A stretch of DNA of 64,000 nucleotides from Nocardioides caeni (lineage in GTDB: Bacteria > Actinomycetota > Actinomycetes > Propionibacteriales > Nocardioidaceae). This document shows, in pieces, positions 29,101 to 38,116 of the stretch. Position numbers and translations under genes: made by a program. The stretch's first letter is position 1. Each line of letters starts with the position of its first letter. A model generated the notes under the pieces. It was given only the letters and a program-made list of their open reading frames with translations. It was not told the origin of the DNA and made no database searches. The stretch spans positions 459,552 through 523,551 of the forward strand of contig NZ_STGW01000001.1 in the NCBI RefSeq assembly GCF_004912195.1, given 5' to 3'.

Positions 29101-29972
29101 GCTGCCGCCTCGTCCTTCTTCTTGCTCGAGCGGGTGGTGTGGGCCGCGATCCAGACGGCGAAGCCGACCAGGCCGCCGAGACCGACGAGCCAGGCGATGA
29201 TGCCCTCGCTGACCGGGCCGAGACCGCCGAAGGTGAAGCCGCTGTAGCTCGGCGCCTCGTTGAGGGTCGTGAGGTAGGCGATGACGGCCTTCTTGTCGTC
29301 GGGCGGGATGTTGCCGTCGGAGAAGGTGTCCATCGACTGCGGGCCGGTCAGCATGGCCTCGTAGATGTGCTTGGGGTCGACGTCGCGGATCTTCGGCGCG
29401 TAGCCACCGCGCGGCATGGCGCCGCCCGAGCCCTCGAAGTTGTGGCATGCCGTGCAGTTGGCGAGGAAGATCTGGCCGCCGCGGACGACGTACTCGTTCC
29501 ACTCGTCCTCCGGCACGGTCTCCGGGTCATAGAGTTCGCCGTCCGGGATGGTCGGACCGGTGCCGAGGGAGCCAACGTAGGCCGCCAGAGCCGCGATCTC
29601 CTCCTCGGTGTAGACGACCTCCTTGCGAGGCGCCTGCGAACCGGGCTGGGCCATCGGCATGCGGCCCGTGCCGACCTGGAAGTCGACCGCGGCCTCTCCC
29701 ACGTCGGTGAGCGCGGGGCCGTACTGCGAGCCGCCCTGGGTCAGGACGCCCTCGCCGTTCTGGCCGTGGCAGAACGCGCAGCCCACCAGGAAGAGCTCTC
29801 GGCCCTCCTGGACGAGGGCTGCGTTGTCGGCGTCGTCGTCAGCCTGGGCGGGAGCCAGCGCGGCGTAGAGGCCGCCGGTGAGCAGCAGCCCACACAGCAG
29901 CACCAGGACGCCAGCGATCGGACCGCGGCGGTGCCGCGAGAGGCGACCGGCGGATCGGTTCAGAAGTCGCAC
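29097..29972 (-). CDS. qcrC: di-heme cytochrome c subunit of bc1 complex
   Basis: A 291-residue membrane-anchored cytochrome cc. Two heme-attachment motifs are present: CAFCH (residues 65-69) and CTACH (174-178), with methionine ligands likely in RMPMAQ and the AMLTGPQSM region. An N-terminal hydrophobic segment GVLVLLCGLLLTGGLYAALA and a C-terminal anchor IIAWLVGLGGLVGFAVW frame the domains. This protein replaces soluble cytochrome c by wiring complex III directly to CtaC in the supercomplex. Confidence 0.97.
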   Translation of the reverse strand: MRLLNRSAGRLSRHRRGPIAGVLVLLCGLLLTGGLYAALAPAQADDDADNAALVQEGRELFLVGCAFCHGQNGEGVLTQGGSQYGPALTDVGEAAVDFQVGTGRMPMAQPGSQAPRKEVVYTEEEIAALAAYVGSLGTGPTIPDGELYDPETVPEDEWNEYVVRGGQIFLANCTACHNFEGSGGAMPRGGYAPKIRDVDPKHIYEAMLTGPQSMDTFSDGNIPPDDKKAVIAYLTTLNEAPSYSGFTFGGLGPVSEGIIAWLVGLGGLVGFAVWIAAHTTRSSKKKDEAAA

Positions 29973-29997
29973 GTGTAGTCCTTCGATTCCGGTGCGG

Positions 29998-30678
29998 TCA
30001 CTTGACGAGGTAGATCGTGGCGAACAGGCCGATCCACACGACGTCGACGAAGTGCCAGTAGTAGGACACGACGATCGCGCTGACCGCCTGCTCGTGGGTG
30101 AAACGACGGGCGACGTAGGTGCGTCCCAGGACGAACAGGAACGCGATCAGACCGCCGGTCACGTGGATGCCGTGGAAGCCGGTGGTCAGGTAGAACATCG
30201 TGCCGTAGGCGTCGTTGGGGATCGTCACGCCGTGGTGGATCAGCTCGGCGTACTCCAGCGCCTGGCCACCGATGAAGATCGCACCCATGACGTAGGTGAC
30301 GATGAACCACTCACGCAGGCCGTACTTGCCGACCTGCAGGAGCGAGCCGGCGCGGCTCACCTGGCCCCGCTCGGCGGCGAACACGCCCAGCTGGCAGGTG
30401 AAGGACGACAGCACCAGGATCGTGGTGTTGATCGAGGCGAACGGCACGTTCAGCAGCTCGGTGTTGTCCGCCCACATCTCCGGGGAGACCGAGCGGATCG
30501 TGAAGTACGACGCGAACAGGGCCGCGAAGAACATGAGCTCGCTGGACAGCCAGATGATCGTGCCGACCGCGACCATGCTGGGTCGGTCGTGCTGGCCGTG
30601 CAGCCGTGAGGCTGGGAGGGTTGCCGAAGCTGAGATCGCCACGGGCGCCATTATGGCGGTTCCCGTCGCCGACGGCAT
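29998..30678 (-). CDS. ctaE: cytochrome c oxidase subunit III
   Basis: Subunit III of the aa3 oxidase, with five or more helices. Conserved stretches are [40 protein letters not shown] and [22 protein letters not shown] at the C-terminus. It heads the ctaE-qcrC-qcrA-qcrB operon, the order seen in mycobacteria. Start uncertain: the ATG at 30678 has a G-rich stretch upstream, while a GTG at 30642 lies 7 nt after CATAAT and would remove 12 residues. Confidence 0.95.
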   Translation of the reverse strand: MPSATGTAIMAPVAISASATLPASRLHGQHDRPSMVAVGTIIWLSSELMFFAALFASYFTIRSVSPEMWADNTELLNVPFASINTTILVLSSFTCQLGVFAAERGQVSRAGSLLQVGKYGLREWFIVTYVMGAIFIGGQALEYAELIHHGVTIPNDAYGTMFYLTTGFHGIHVTGGLIAFLFVLGRTYVARRFTHEQAVSAIVVSYYWHFVDVVWIGLFATIYLVK

Positions 30679-30777
30679 CTCGACCCCCCGTTATGGCGAG
30701 TTGGCGCGCCCGCTTACGCTCGTGGACGCCGATCACGGGCCCACCTGAGGTTCGCCGGCACGGTTCAGGAGGTCGCA

Positions 30778-31737
30778 GTGGGTCCGCTCGTGGTCGCCGC
30801 GTCGGACGCGGCCCTCGACCTGCCGGCCTTCGATCTCGGTGTCGTGTTCAGCGAGTGGGGCCTCGTGCCGATGTCGGTCATCGTCACGGTGTGGGGCATC
30901 GGCCTCTATGCCCTCGGGGTGGTCGCGATGAGGCGTCGCGGCGACCGCTGGCCGGTCGGCCGGAGCATTGCCTGGGGCGTCGGCATGGCCGCCTTCTACT
31001 TCGCGACCTCGTCCGGCCTGGCCGCCTACGACACGGTGCTGCTGAGCGCCCACATGGTCCAGCACATGGTGCTGTCGATGGTCGTGCCGCTGTCGCTCGC
31101 CCTCGGCGCTCCCGTCACCCTGGCGCTGCGGACACTGCCCGGGACGCCCCGCAAGTGGCTGCTGGTGCTGCTGCACTCCCGGCTCGCCAAGGTGCTCGGA
31201 TTCCCCCCACTGGCCTTCGCGCTCTACGTGCTCTCGCCGTGGGCGCTCTACTTCACCGGCTGGTACGACGCCTCGCTCGACTCCACCTACGTGCACGAGA
31301 TGATGCACGTCCACCTCGTGGCGGTCGGCGCGCTCTTCTTCTGGCCGATCGTCGGCGTCGACCCGCTGCCCGGCCGGGTCGCACACCCCTTCCGGGTGCT
31401 GCTGACGGTGATGACGCTGCCGTTCCATGCCTTCCTCGGCGTCACCATCATGGGTCAGTCGACGCTCCTCGGCGGCGACCACTACCCGTCGCTGCACGAC
31501 GGGCCGATGGGCTCGTGGCTGCCCGATCCCTTCGACGACCAGAACCTCGCCGGCGGCATCCTCTGGGGAGCCGGGGACCTCGTGGGTGTCGTGTTCTTCG
31601 TCGTGCTCTTCATCCAGTGGGTGAAATCGTCGATGAAGGAGGCCGAGCGCGAGGACCGGCGCCTCGACCGGCTCGAGCGCCAGCAACGACTGGCCGCCAC
31701 AGGGGACCCGACGCCACCGCGGCGCGCCAGCGAGTAG
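30778..31737 (+). CDS. ctaG: CtaG-family cytochrome c oxidase assembly protein
   Basis: A 319-residue polytopic membrane protein of the caa3_CtaG family, thought to help load copper into cytochrome oxidase. Conserved His/Met-rich membrane motifs are LLSAHMVQHMVLSMVVPL and YVHEMMHVHLVAVGALFFWPI, with FHAFLGVTIMGQSTLLGG further on. The C-terminal tail is charged and helical. It is divergent from ctaE across 99 bp, so oxidase subunits and an assembly factor share a control region. The GTG has AGGAGG upstream. Confidence 0.88.
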   Translation: MGPLVVAASDAALDLPAFDLGVVFSEWGLVPMSVIVTVWGIGLYALGVVAMRRRGDRWPVGRSIAWGVGMAAFYFATSSGLAAYDTVLLSAHMVQHMVLSMVVPLSLALGAPVTLALRTLPGTPRKWLLVLLHSRLAKVLGFPPLAFALYVLSPWALYFTGWYDASLDSTYVHEMMHVHLVAVGALFFWPIVGVDPLPGRVAHPFRVLLTVMTLPFHAFLGVTIMGQSTLLGGDHYPSLHDGPMGSWLPDPFDDQNLAGGILWGAGDLVGVVFFVVLFIQWVKSSMKEAEREDRRLDRLERQQRLAATGDPTPPRRASE

Positions 31738-31740
31738 CAT
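31735..31740 (+). promoter_or_regulatory. -10 hexamer of receiver-like gene, overlapping the ctaG stop
   Basis: TAGCAT is 7 nt before the GTG at 31748; its first three bases are the ctaG stop codon. Confidence 0.4.
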
Positions 31741-31747
31741 CACGCGG

Positions 31748-32149
31748 GTGGCTTCCACCAACACGCTGAAGGTGCTCGTCTACAGCGACGACGTGCACAC
31801 CCGCGAGCAGGTGATCCTGGCCCTCGGCCGGCGTCCCCACCCTGACCTGCCCGAGGTCGAGTACGTCGAGGTGGCGACCGAGCCGGTCGTCATCCAGCAG
31901 ATGGACGGCGGCCAGATCGCGCTCGCCGTGCTCGACGGTGAGGCCGTGCCGGCGGGTGGCATGGGCATCGCCAAGCAGCTCAAGGACGAGATCGTCGACT
32001 GCCCGCCCGTCGTCGTACTCACGGGGCGGCCGCAGGACGCCTGGCTGGCGACCTGGTCGCGGGCCGAGGCGGCAGTGCCGCACCCGCTGGACCCGATCCA
32101 GCTCGCCGAAGCCGTGGTCTCGCTGCTGCGCTCGCGCGTCCCCGCGTGA
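31748..32149 (+). CDS. degenerate response-regulator receiver domain protein
   Basis: A 133-residue CheY-like fold ([19 protein letters not shown] at the N-terminus, [13 protein letters not shown] as strand 4). An acidic pair and a possible phosphoacceptor ([12 protein letters not shown]) remain, but the invariant Lys before Pro in the last loop is replaced (AAVPHPLDP), so phosphorylation-driven switching is doubtful. There is no output domain. It overlaps trpD by 4 nt. Its role is unknown; it may be a protein-interaction module. Confidence 0.75.
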   Translation: MASTNTLKVLVYSDDVHTREQVILALGRRPHPDLPEVEYVEVATEPVVIQQMDGGQIALAVLDGEAVPAGGMGIAKQLKDEIVDCPPVVVLTGRPQDAWLATWSRAEAAVPHPLDPIQLAEAVVSLLRSRVPA

Positions 32150-33195
32150 GCTCCGCTGCCGACGGCCGCCCGATGAGCTGGCCGGACCTCCTCGACGCGC
32201 TCGTCCGTGGGGAGGACCTCATGCCGGAGCACGCCACGTGGGCGATGGAGCAGATCCTCGCCGGCGAGGCGACGCCGGTGCAGATCGCGGGATTCGCCGT
32301 CGCCATGCGCGCCAAGGGCGAGACCAGCGCCGAGCTCTCCGGACTCGTCGAGGCGATGTATGCGGTCGCGACCCCGATCTCGGTCGGCGGTCGCACCCTC
32401 GACGTGGTCGGCACGGGCGGTGACCGGTCCTTCTCGGTCAACGTGTCGACGATGTCGGCGATCGTCGCGGCCGGTGCCGGCGCGAAGGTCGTCAAGCACG
32501 GCAACAGGTCCGCCTCGTCACAGGCCGGGACCGCCGACGTCCTCGAGCAGCTCGGGGTCCGGCTCGACCTCCCGGTCGAGCGCGTCGCCGCCGTGGCCGA
32601 CGAGGCGGGCATCACCTTCTGCTTCGCCGCGGCGTTCCACCCGGCGCTGCGTCACGCCGCCGTCCCGCGGCGGGAGCTCGGCATCGGCACGCTCTTCAAC
32701 CTGCTCGGCCCGCTCGCCAACCCGGTCCGGCCCGCCGCGCAGGCCATCGGCTGTGCGTTCGAGGGCAAGGCCCCGGTCATGGCCGGGGTGTTCGCGCGCC
32801 GGGGCGTCGATGCCTGGGTCTTCCGCGGCGATGACGGCCTCGACGAGCTGACGACCACCACGACCTCCCAGGTCTGGATCGCCACCGGTGGTCAGGTGAG
32901 CGCCACGACGATCGACCCGCTGGACTTCGGCATCGCCCGGGCCAGTGCGGAGGATCTCCGGGGCGGCGACGCGGCGCACAACGCGGGCGTCGTACGACGG
33001 ATGCTGGCGGGGGAGACCGGCGCCGTCCGCGATGCCGTCCTCCTCAACGCCGGCGCCGCCCTCGCCGTCTACGACGCGCCCGGTGCGCCGGTCGCCGAGG
33101 CGCTCGCGACGGGCATCGCCCGCGCCGCTGAGGCCATCGACTCCGGCGCGGCCGTCGCGACGCTTGAACGCTGGGTCGCCTTCGCCAACGGCTGA
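32146..33195 (+). CDS. trpD: anthranilate phosphoribosyltransferase
   Basis: The second step of tryptophan synthesis, transferring phosphoribose from PRPP to anthranilate. Key motifs: [16 protein letters not shown] (PRPP/Mg site), [20 protein letters not shown] and [12 protein letters not shown]. At 349 residues it is typical. The rest of the trp pathway is not here, and M. tuberculosis also has an isolated trpD next to the cta/qcr genes. It is coupled to the receiver-like gene by a GTGA overlap. Confidence 0.96.
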   Translation: MSSAADGRPMSWPDLLDALVRGEDLMPEHATWAMEQILAGEATPVQIAGFAVAMRAKGETSAELSGLVEAMYAVATPISVGGRTLDVVGTGGDRSFSVNVSTMSAIVAAGAGAKVVKHGNRSASSQAGTADVLEQLGVRLDLPVERVAAVADEAGITFCFAAAFHPALRHAAVPRRELGIGTLFNLLGPLANPVRPAAQAIGCAFEGKAPVMAGVFARRGVDAWVFRGDDGLDELTTTTTSQVWIATGGQVSATTIDPLDFGIARASAEDLRGGDAAHNAGVVRRMLAGETGAVRDAVLLNAGAALAVYDAPGAPVAEALATGIARAAEAIDSGAAVATLERWVAFANG

Positions 33196-33207
33196 TGCAG
33201 GTTCGGG

Positions 33208-33486
33208 TCAGTCCAGGCCGATGGAAAACGCCGCCTCCAGGTCGTGGCGGGAGTAGGCCCGGTAGGCGATGTGGGTTTCGGTGTCGACGACTCCAGGGAC
33301 CTTGTTGAGCCGGTCGGCCACGACGGTGGCGATCTCGTCGTGGGTGCGTACCCGGACCAGTGCGATCAGGTCGATCTGGCCCGTCACCGAGTAGACCTCG
33401 CTCACGCCGTCGAGTGCTGCGATCGCGGCGGCCACCTCGGGGATCCGCGCGGTCTCGGCCTGGACGAACACGATGGCGGTGATCAT
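33208..33486 (-). CDS. stand-alone Lrp/AsnC ligand-binding (RAM) domain protein
   Basis: The 92-residue product is only the C-terminal sensor half of an Lrp/AsnC regulator (VSEVYSVTGQIDLIALVRV, VPGVVDTETHIAY), with no helix-turn-helix. Such proteins can bind amino acids and join octamers with full-length Lrp proteins. Its ATG overlaps the stop of the upstream nuclease gene (ATGA), but a TAGAGT element 6 nt upstream could start a separate leaderless transcript. It is convergent with trpD, so a link to amino-acid supply is possible but unproven. Confidence 0.85.
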   Translation of the reverse strand: MITAIVFVQAETARIPEVAAAIAALDGVSEVYSVTGQIDLIALVRVRTHDEIATVVADRLNKVPGVVDTETHIAYRAYSRHDLEAAFSIGLD

Positions 33487-35207
33487 GCGCTCACTCTAGG
33501 CCCGGGCGGGGCGACGATCGGGAGATGGCGCCCGGCGCCCTGGACCGGGCAGCTCCACTCGCCGACGACGTCGATGAGCCGCACGCCTGGTGCCTCCAGC
33601 CAGCGCAGGACGCGCTCGCTCTCCTCGGCAGTCGCCGCGGGGGTGGGCCCGATCTCGGCGACGACGGTCTCCGCCGTCTGCCGCAGCCCCTCGACATAGG
33701 CGATGGCGTCGGCGCCCGGGGGGATGACTCCGGCCGCAGCGAGGCGGCCGTGGCGGGCGATGTGGACTGCCCACGCCCCCGTCTCCTCGCGACGTGCGGC
33801 GACCACCTCGCGGCAACGAGTGAGCGCGGTGAGGCGTTGGGACCGCGCAGCAGCGCGCAGGAGGTCGGCGAGCCGGTCGCGGTGCACCGCGGCCTCCTCG
33901 AAGCGCTCCTGGTCAGACAGCGCACTCATCCGCGCCTCGATCAGGTCGACGACGTCGTCCGGCCGGCGCAGGAGGTTGTCCTGCACCTGGCGGACGACGG
34001 CCGCGTAGGTGGAGGAGTCGATGCTGCCGTCGCACGGGGACAGGCAGCGCTCCATCTCCGCCAGGACGCACGCCGATCGCGAGGGTTTCCGCCCGAGCCG
34101 GTCGCTGCACTGTCTGATCGGGAAGACCTCGTGCAGCGCCGCCAGGGAGCTCTCAGCCGCTCCTCGGGAGGAGAACGGACCGACGTAGTCCGCGTCGTCG
34201 TCGAGCACCTTGCGGACGAGGGAGAGTCGGGGCCACACCTCGCGGGTGAGCTTGAGCCAGGTCACCTTCTCGGGATGACGGGAGCGCCGGTTGAAGGGAG
34301 GCTTGTGCTCGGCGATCAGCCTGAGCTCGCGCACCTCGGCCTCCAGGGGAGTGGCGCAGGTGATGCCGGTGACCGTGGTCGCCAGCCCGACCATCTGTCC
34401 CATCCGGCTGCGCTTCTCCGAGGCGGTGAAGTAAGAGCGGACCCGGCGTCGCAGGTCGCGGGACGTGCCGATGTAGAGGACTCGGCCGGCGTCGTCCTGG
34501 AACAGGTAGACGCCGGGGGCGTGGGGGAGCCGGTCGGCGAGGTGTCGCTTGCGGCGGGTGCTGGCGGCCACCTTCACGCTGTAGGACTGCAGCTCCTCGA
34601 GCGTGTGCACGCCGAGACCGCCCAGCCGGCCGATGAGACCGTGCAGCACGTCGACGGTCGCACGGGCGTCGGCGAGCGCACGGTGGTTGGGCGTGGTGCT
34701 CGCGCGGAAGACCCTCGCGAGCGAGGACAGCTTGTGGTTGGGCGCCTCGTCGCGAGTGACCACATGGCGGGCGAGGCGCACGGTGTCCAGCACCTCGAAG
34801 TCGGGCCACGCGAGCTGCTGCTGAGTGGCGAAGTGACGGAGGAAGCCCACGTCGAACCGCGCATTGTGAGCGACCAGGACCGAGCCGGCGGCAAATTCGA
34901 GGAACGCCGGCAACGCCGAGGAGATGGGCGGAGCGTCGGCGACCATCGGGTTCGTGATGCCGGTGAGGACGGCGATGAACGCCGGGATCGCGGTCTGCGG
35001 GTTGACCAGGGTCTGGAACTCACCGAGCACCTCGCCCCCGCGCACCTTGACCGCACCGATCTCGGTGATCATGTCCCCGTCGGCGACCGAGCCGCCGGTG
35101 GTCTCGAGATCGACGACGCAGAACGTCACCTCGCGCAGGGGGCGACCGAGCTCGTCGAACGAGCGCTGCTCGTCCCAGCGGGCAGGAGGGACTGGCTCGG
35201 CACTCAT
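33483..35207 (-). CDS. DEDDh 3'-5' exonuclease fused to UvrC-like GIY-YIG nuclease
   Basis: A 574-residue two-nuclease fusion. The N-terminal DnaQ-type exonuclease has FCVVDLETTGG (D33, E35), LVAHNARFDVGFL and HRALADARATVDVL, the complete DEDDh set. The GIY-YIG domain starts near residue 229: APGVYLFQDDAGRVLYIGTS with the downstream Arg in LRRRVRSYF. It then has a UvrC-like Cys-containing region (CVLAEMERCLSPCDG) and a UvrB-binding-like helix pair. There is no C-terminal RNase H-like or HhH part of UvrC. M. tuberculosis Rv2191, near trpD, appears to be the counterpart. A role in DNA repair is inferred. Start ATG at 35207, 7 nt after TAACGT. Confidence 0.9.
   Translation of the reverse strand: MSAEPVPPARWDEQRSFDELGRPLREVTFCVVDLETTGGSVADGDMITEIGAVKVRGGEVLGEFQTLVNPQTAIPAFIAVLTGITNPMVADAPPISSALPAFLEFAAGSVLVAHNARFDVGFLRHFATQQQLAWPDFEVLDTVRLARHVVTRDEAPNHKLSSLARVFRASTTPNHRALADARATVDVLHGLIGRLGGLGVHTLEELQSYSVKVAASTRRKRHLADRLPHAPGVYLFQDDAGRVLYIGTSRDLRRRVRSYFTASEKRSRMGQMVGLATTVTGITCATPLEAEVRELRLIAEHKPPFNRRSRHPEKVTWLKLTREVWPRLSLVRKVLDDDADYVGPFSSRGAAESSLAALHEVFPIRQCSDRLGRKPSRSACVLAEMERCLSPCDGSIDSSTYAAVVRQVQDNLLRRPDDVVDLIEARMSALSDQERFEEAAVHRDRLADLLRAAARSQRLTALTRCREVVAARREETGAWAVHIARHGRLAAAGVIPPGADAIAYVEGLRQTAETVVAEIGPTPAATAEESERVLRWLEAPGVRLIDVVGEWSCPVQGAGRHLPIVAPPGPRVSA
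33493..33498 (-). promoter_or_regulatory. -10 hexamer of the Lrp-like gene (leaderless type)
   Basis: TAGAGT on the minus strand, 6 nt before the ATG at 33486 and inside the end of the nuclease gene. Confidence 0.35.
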
Positions 35208-35214
35208 GGGCACG

Positions 35215-35220
35215 ACGTTA
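35215..35220 (-). promoter_or_regulatory. -10 hexamer of exonuclease-GIY-YIG gene (leaderless type)
   Basis: TAACGT on the minus strand, 7 nt before the ATG at 35207. Confidence 0.5.
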
Positions 35221-35303
35221 GGTGGGCCCGCCGACGCAACCGATGAGCCCGCGCCCGGCCGGTGGGCCGGGTTTGTGTCGGCACCTCCTGTGACCCTCGC
35301 TCC

Positions 35304-35510
35304 ATGACGACGAGAATCGATTGCGACACCTGTGTGGTGCGCGGCCTGGCGTGTCACGACTGCGTCGTGACCGTGCTGCTGGGCCCGCCGCCCGAGCTGG
35401 TGATCGACGACGAGGAGCTGCGGGCGCTGGACGCGCTCGCTGGCGCGGGTCTGGTGCCACCGCTACGGCTGGTCCGGCCTGTCGACGGCCCCGAGGTGGA
35501 GTCGGCCTGA
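35304..35510 (+). CDS. small CxxC-CxxC protein, 68 residues
   Basis: A short protein with four cysteines near the N-terminus, CDTCVVRGLACHDC, a likely metal-binding or zinc-ribbon-like knuckle. The remainder is acidic then proline-rich (ELVIDDEELRALDALAGAGL). I know of no function. It is divergent from the nuclease fusion and sits before the c-di-AMP-controlled hydrolase. The GACCCT 6 nt before the ATG is a weak -10 match. Confidence 0.6.
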   Translation: MTTRIDCDTCVVRGLACHDCVVTVLLGPPPELVIDDEELRALDALAGAGLVPPLRLVRPVDGPEVESA

Positions 35511-35620
35511 ATCCAAGCTGGGCCCGGCGGAGGGCTTGGGGAAGGCGGGGCGTGCGGACACGTGTGGGACAGATGTGATCTGCGCCTCATGATCCGTGTC
35601 CACAACACACCGCGGCGGGT

Positions 35621-35649
35621 TTGGTGTGGGTCCTCGGCACCACTAGGCT
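35621..35649 (+). promoter_or_regulatory. promoter for riboswitch-NlpC/P60 transcript
   Basis: TTGGTG (35621-35626), a 17-bp spacer and TAGGCT (35644-35649) give a standard housekeeping promoter, so the mRNA leader would be about 230 nt and carry the whole riboswitch. In 35511-35620 I see no gene, only small hairpins. Confidence 0.6.
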
Positions 35650-35689
35650 GCCCGTTCAGGTGTTCGTGGAAGTGGGTCGACCGGCCCGC

Positions 35690-35862
35690 GCGGATGCCGC
35701 GCTGAGTCCGAAGCCACCCGTGGCAGAGGAGCCGGGGAACCAACACTTCTGGGGTGAATCCCGTGCGAGGCGCACTGCCGGCGACCTAGCAGTCGGAGGC
35801 GGGGCGAGGAGCACGGGTAGGGCAAGTCGTGCCCGAATCCGTCAGCTCACCCGGTAGGCGTA
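35690..35862 (+). promoter_or_regulatory. ydaO/yuaA c-di-AMP riboswitch
   Basis: The leader holds the conserved blocks of this class in order: GCTGAGTCCGAAGCC, GAGCCGGGGAACCAAC, CTTCTGGGGTGAATCCC, GAGCACGGGTAGGGCAAG and CCGAATCCGTCAGCT followed by CCGGTAGGCG. In actinobacteria this riboswitch class usually controls cell-wall hydrolases, as here. Binding of c-di-AMP generally switches expression off. The end points are approximate, taken from the conserved blocks. A small stem CTGG (35868-35871)/CCAG (35880-35883) surrounds the GGAGGG ribosome-binding site and may be the expression platform (inference). Confidence 0.92.
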
Positions 35863-35886
35863 CGACACTGGAGGGACCGCCAGCAC

Positions 35887-36882
35887 GTGCTGAACGGCCG
35901 CAAGCGCATCACCGCAACACTCGCATCGCTCGCCCTCAGCGGCACGATCGTGATGAGCGTGACCAGTTCTTCCACCCCGGCCCAGGCCGAGCCCGACATC
36001 GACACCGTGCGTGACCGCGTCGAGAAGCTCCTGCACCAGGCCGAGCAGGCGTCGGAGCGCTACAACGACGCTCGCCTGGAGCTCACGGAGCTCAACCGCG
36101 AGCTGGACTCGCTGGAGGCAGACCAAGGTCGGCAGGACGAGGCACTCGCCGGCGTCCGCGACGACGTTCGCGACGCAGCCATCCGTCGCTACCAGAGCGG
36201 TGGCCTCGGAGCCACCGGCGAGCTCTTGGCATCCGACAGCCAGGGCTTCCTGGACGAGCTGTCCACGCAGACGACCGTCGACGGGTTGCACGAGTCGCTT
36301 CTCGCCGACTACGACACCGAGCTCGAGGCCTCGAGCCTGCGGCGCAACCAGACCGAGCGACGGCGTGACGACATCGAGGAGCTCGAGGAGCGCCTCGAGG
36401 ACGAGAAGCAGGTCGCCGACGACAAGCTCGCCGAGGCGGAGAGCCTGCTGTCCCGTCTCGAGGAGGAGGAGCGCGCCGAGATCCTCTCGCGCGGCGGCTA
36501 CCGGGCCCCCGATGCCTCCTCGATCGACGCGTCGGGGCGGGCCAAGGCCGCCATCGCCTACGCCCTCGCCCAGGTCGGCGACGCCTACGTGTTCGGCGCG
36601 GCAGGCCCCAACGCCTTCGACTGCTCCGGCCTGACGATGATGGCCTACGCCCAGGCCGGTGTCAGCCTGCCGCACTCCTCGCGGGCCCAGGCCGGCTCCG
36701 GAACTCCCGTTGCGAAGAGCCAGCTCCAGCCGGGTGACCTCGTCTTCTACTACAGCCCGATCAGCCACGTGGGGATCTACCTCGGCAACGGCATGATCGT
36801 CCACGCGGCCAATCCCGGGGCCGGCGTGAAGGTCTCGAGCGTCGACGAGATGCCGTATGCCGGTGCGGTGCGACCTGGCTGA
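35887..36882 (+). CDS. secreted NlpC/P60 peptidoglycan endopeptidase with coiled coil
   Basis: A 331-residue RipC-like hydrolase that cuts peptide stems in peptidoglycan. A signal peptide (TATLASLALSGTIVMSV then AQAEP) is followed by a long coiled coil (about 40-200) and the NlpC/P60 domain. Catalytic Cys is in FDCSGLTMMA near residue 246 and His in SHVGIYLGNG near 293. Coiled coils of this kind hold the enzyme inactive until FtsEX-like partners bind (known for RipC/PcsB). The GTG at 35887 follows a c-di-AMP riboswitch. The M. tuberculosis counterpart would be Rv2190c. Confidence 0.93.
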   Translation: MLNGRKRITATLASLALSGTIVMSVTSSSTPAQAEPDIDTVRDRVEKLLHQAEQASERYNDARLELTELNRELDSLEADQGRQDEALAGVRDDVRDAAIRRYQSGGLGATGELLASDSQGFLDELSTQTTVDGLHESLLADYDTELEASSLRRNQTERRRDDIEELEERLEDEKQVADDKLAEAESLLSRLEEEERAEILSRGGYRAPDASSIDASGRAKAAIAYALAQVGDAYVFGAAGPNAFDCSGLTMMAYAQAGVSLPHSSRAQAGSGTPVAKSQLQPGDLVFYYSPISHVGIYLGNGMIVHAANPGAGVKVSSVDEMPYAGAVRPG

Positions 36883-38089
36883 GCACAGCTCACGACGCCG
36901 TTCCGCGTGGAGTGGCCTCGTACTCGTACTGCTCTCCCTCGCCGGCGCAGCCTGCTCGGCCGACGAGTACGTCGCGCCGCCGCCCTCGGCGTCGATGGAG
37001 ATCGTCGACGCCGGCCAGGCGGCAACGTCGCTCGCAACGCTCCAACGCGCGGCCGTTGATGGCGATCTCGGCGCGGCTGAGGAGCTCGGCGCCGACACGG
37101 AGGCTGCCGCGCTGCTCGGCGACATCGTCGCCAACGCGGTCGACCTGGGACTGTCGGACGTCACCTTCACCTATGTGACGGAGACGGGGGAGACGTCGGG
37201 CGACGACGGCTGGACGGCCCTCGTCGCAGTCACGTGGCGGATCGACGGGTTCGACGAGGCGTCGGCGCGCACCGAGCTGCCCGTCCACTTCGCCGACGGC
37301 GGCAGGTCGATCGAGGCTCTGGGAGACGACTCCGCCCGCCTGCCGGTGTGGCTCTCGGACCGGGTGGGCTCGCGGAGATCGCCCGACGCGCTGGTGTTCG
37401 GCGTCGCCTCGGACAAGGAGCTGGCGATCTACGACCGCCAGATCCGACGGGCGATCACCGAGATCCGCGGCGTCATCGGCGGTGACGAACGCGTGGTCGT
37501 CGAGGTCCCGGCTGACACCGGATCCCTCGACCGGGCGCTGGACGTCGCATCGGGCACCTACGCCTCGATCGCCGCGGTGACCGCCCCCGTCGACGGGTCG
37601 CGCACCGAGCAGAGTCCTGTCCACGTGTTCGTGAACCCGGCTGTCTACGACGCCATGGACCCGGTCGCCGCTCAGGTCGTCGCCACCCACGAGGTGGTCC
37701 ACGCCGTCACCGGCGCTGTCCTGGCCCAGACCGCTCCGCTGTGGCTGGTGGAAGGATTCGCCGACTACGTCGCGCTGCGCGACCTCGACCTGCCGATCAG
37801 CAGGACCGCCGGTCAGCTCATCGACGCGGTCGAGGCCGACGGTGTCCCCGACTCCCTTCCTGCCGACAGTGAGTTCGACCCCGCCTCGGGCCACCTCGGT
37901 GTGGTCTATGAGGCTGCCTGGCAGGTCGTCGTGACCCTGGCCGAGCAGGGCGGCGAGACCGCGGTCGTCGAGTTCTACCGTGCCGTCCTCGGTGGCGCCG
38001 ACGTGGCCACGGAGCTGGTCGACAGGTTCGGCTGGACCGAGGCAGACCTGACTGCCGGATGGCAGTTGCGGGTGGCCGGCCTCGGCTGA
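36857..38089 (+). CDS. lipoprotein with HExxH metallopeptidase motif
   Basis: About 410 residues. The lipobox LAGAAC places the acylated Cys at 33. The C-terminal half has a gluzincin-type site: ATHEVVHAVTG (HEVVH near residue 277) and LVEGFADYVALRD with the third-ligand Glu. The N-terminal part looks like a nuclear-transport-factor-2-like sheet domain. It should be an exported zinc peptidase; the substrate is unknown. It overlaps the end of the NlpC/P60 gene by 26 bp and probably shares its riboswitch-controlled transcript. ATG 36857 or GTG 36863 could be the start. Confidence 0.8.
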   Translation: MPVRCDLAEHSSRRRSAWSGLVLVLLSLAGAACSADEYVAPPPSASMEIVDAGQAATSLATLQRAAVDGDLGAAEELGADTEAAALLGDIVANAVDLGLSDVTFTYVTETGETSGDDGWTALVAVTWRIDGFDEASARTELPVHFADGGRSIEALGDDSARLPVWLSDRVGSRRSPDALVFGVASDKELAIYDRQIRRAITEIRGVIGGDERVVVEVPADTGSLDRALDVASGTYASIAAVTAPVDGSRTEQSPVHVFVNPAVYDAMDPVAAQVVATHEVVHAVTGAVLAQTAPLWLVEGFADYVALRDLDLPISRTAGQLIDAVEADGVPDSLPADSEFDPASGHLGVVYEAAWQVVVTLAEQGGETAVVEFYRAVLGGADVATELVDRFGWTEADLTAGWQLRVAGLG

Positions 38090-38116
38090 TGCCGACGGCT
38101 GCGAAAGACTGCCCGG

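Noticed and set aside
35571..35583. CAGATGTGATCTG as a CRP site upstream of the riboswitch promoter
   Set aside because: Only one TGTGA half-site is good; the other half does not match TCACA at the right distance.
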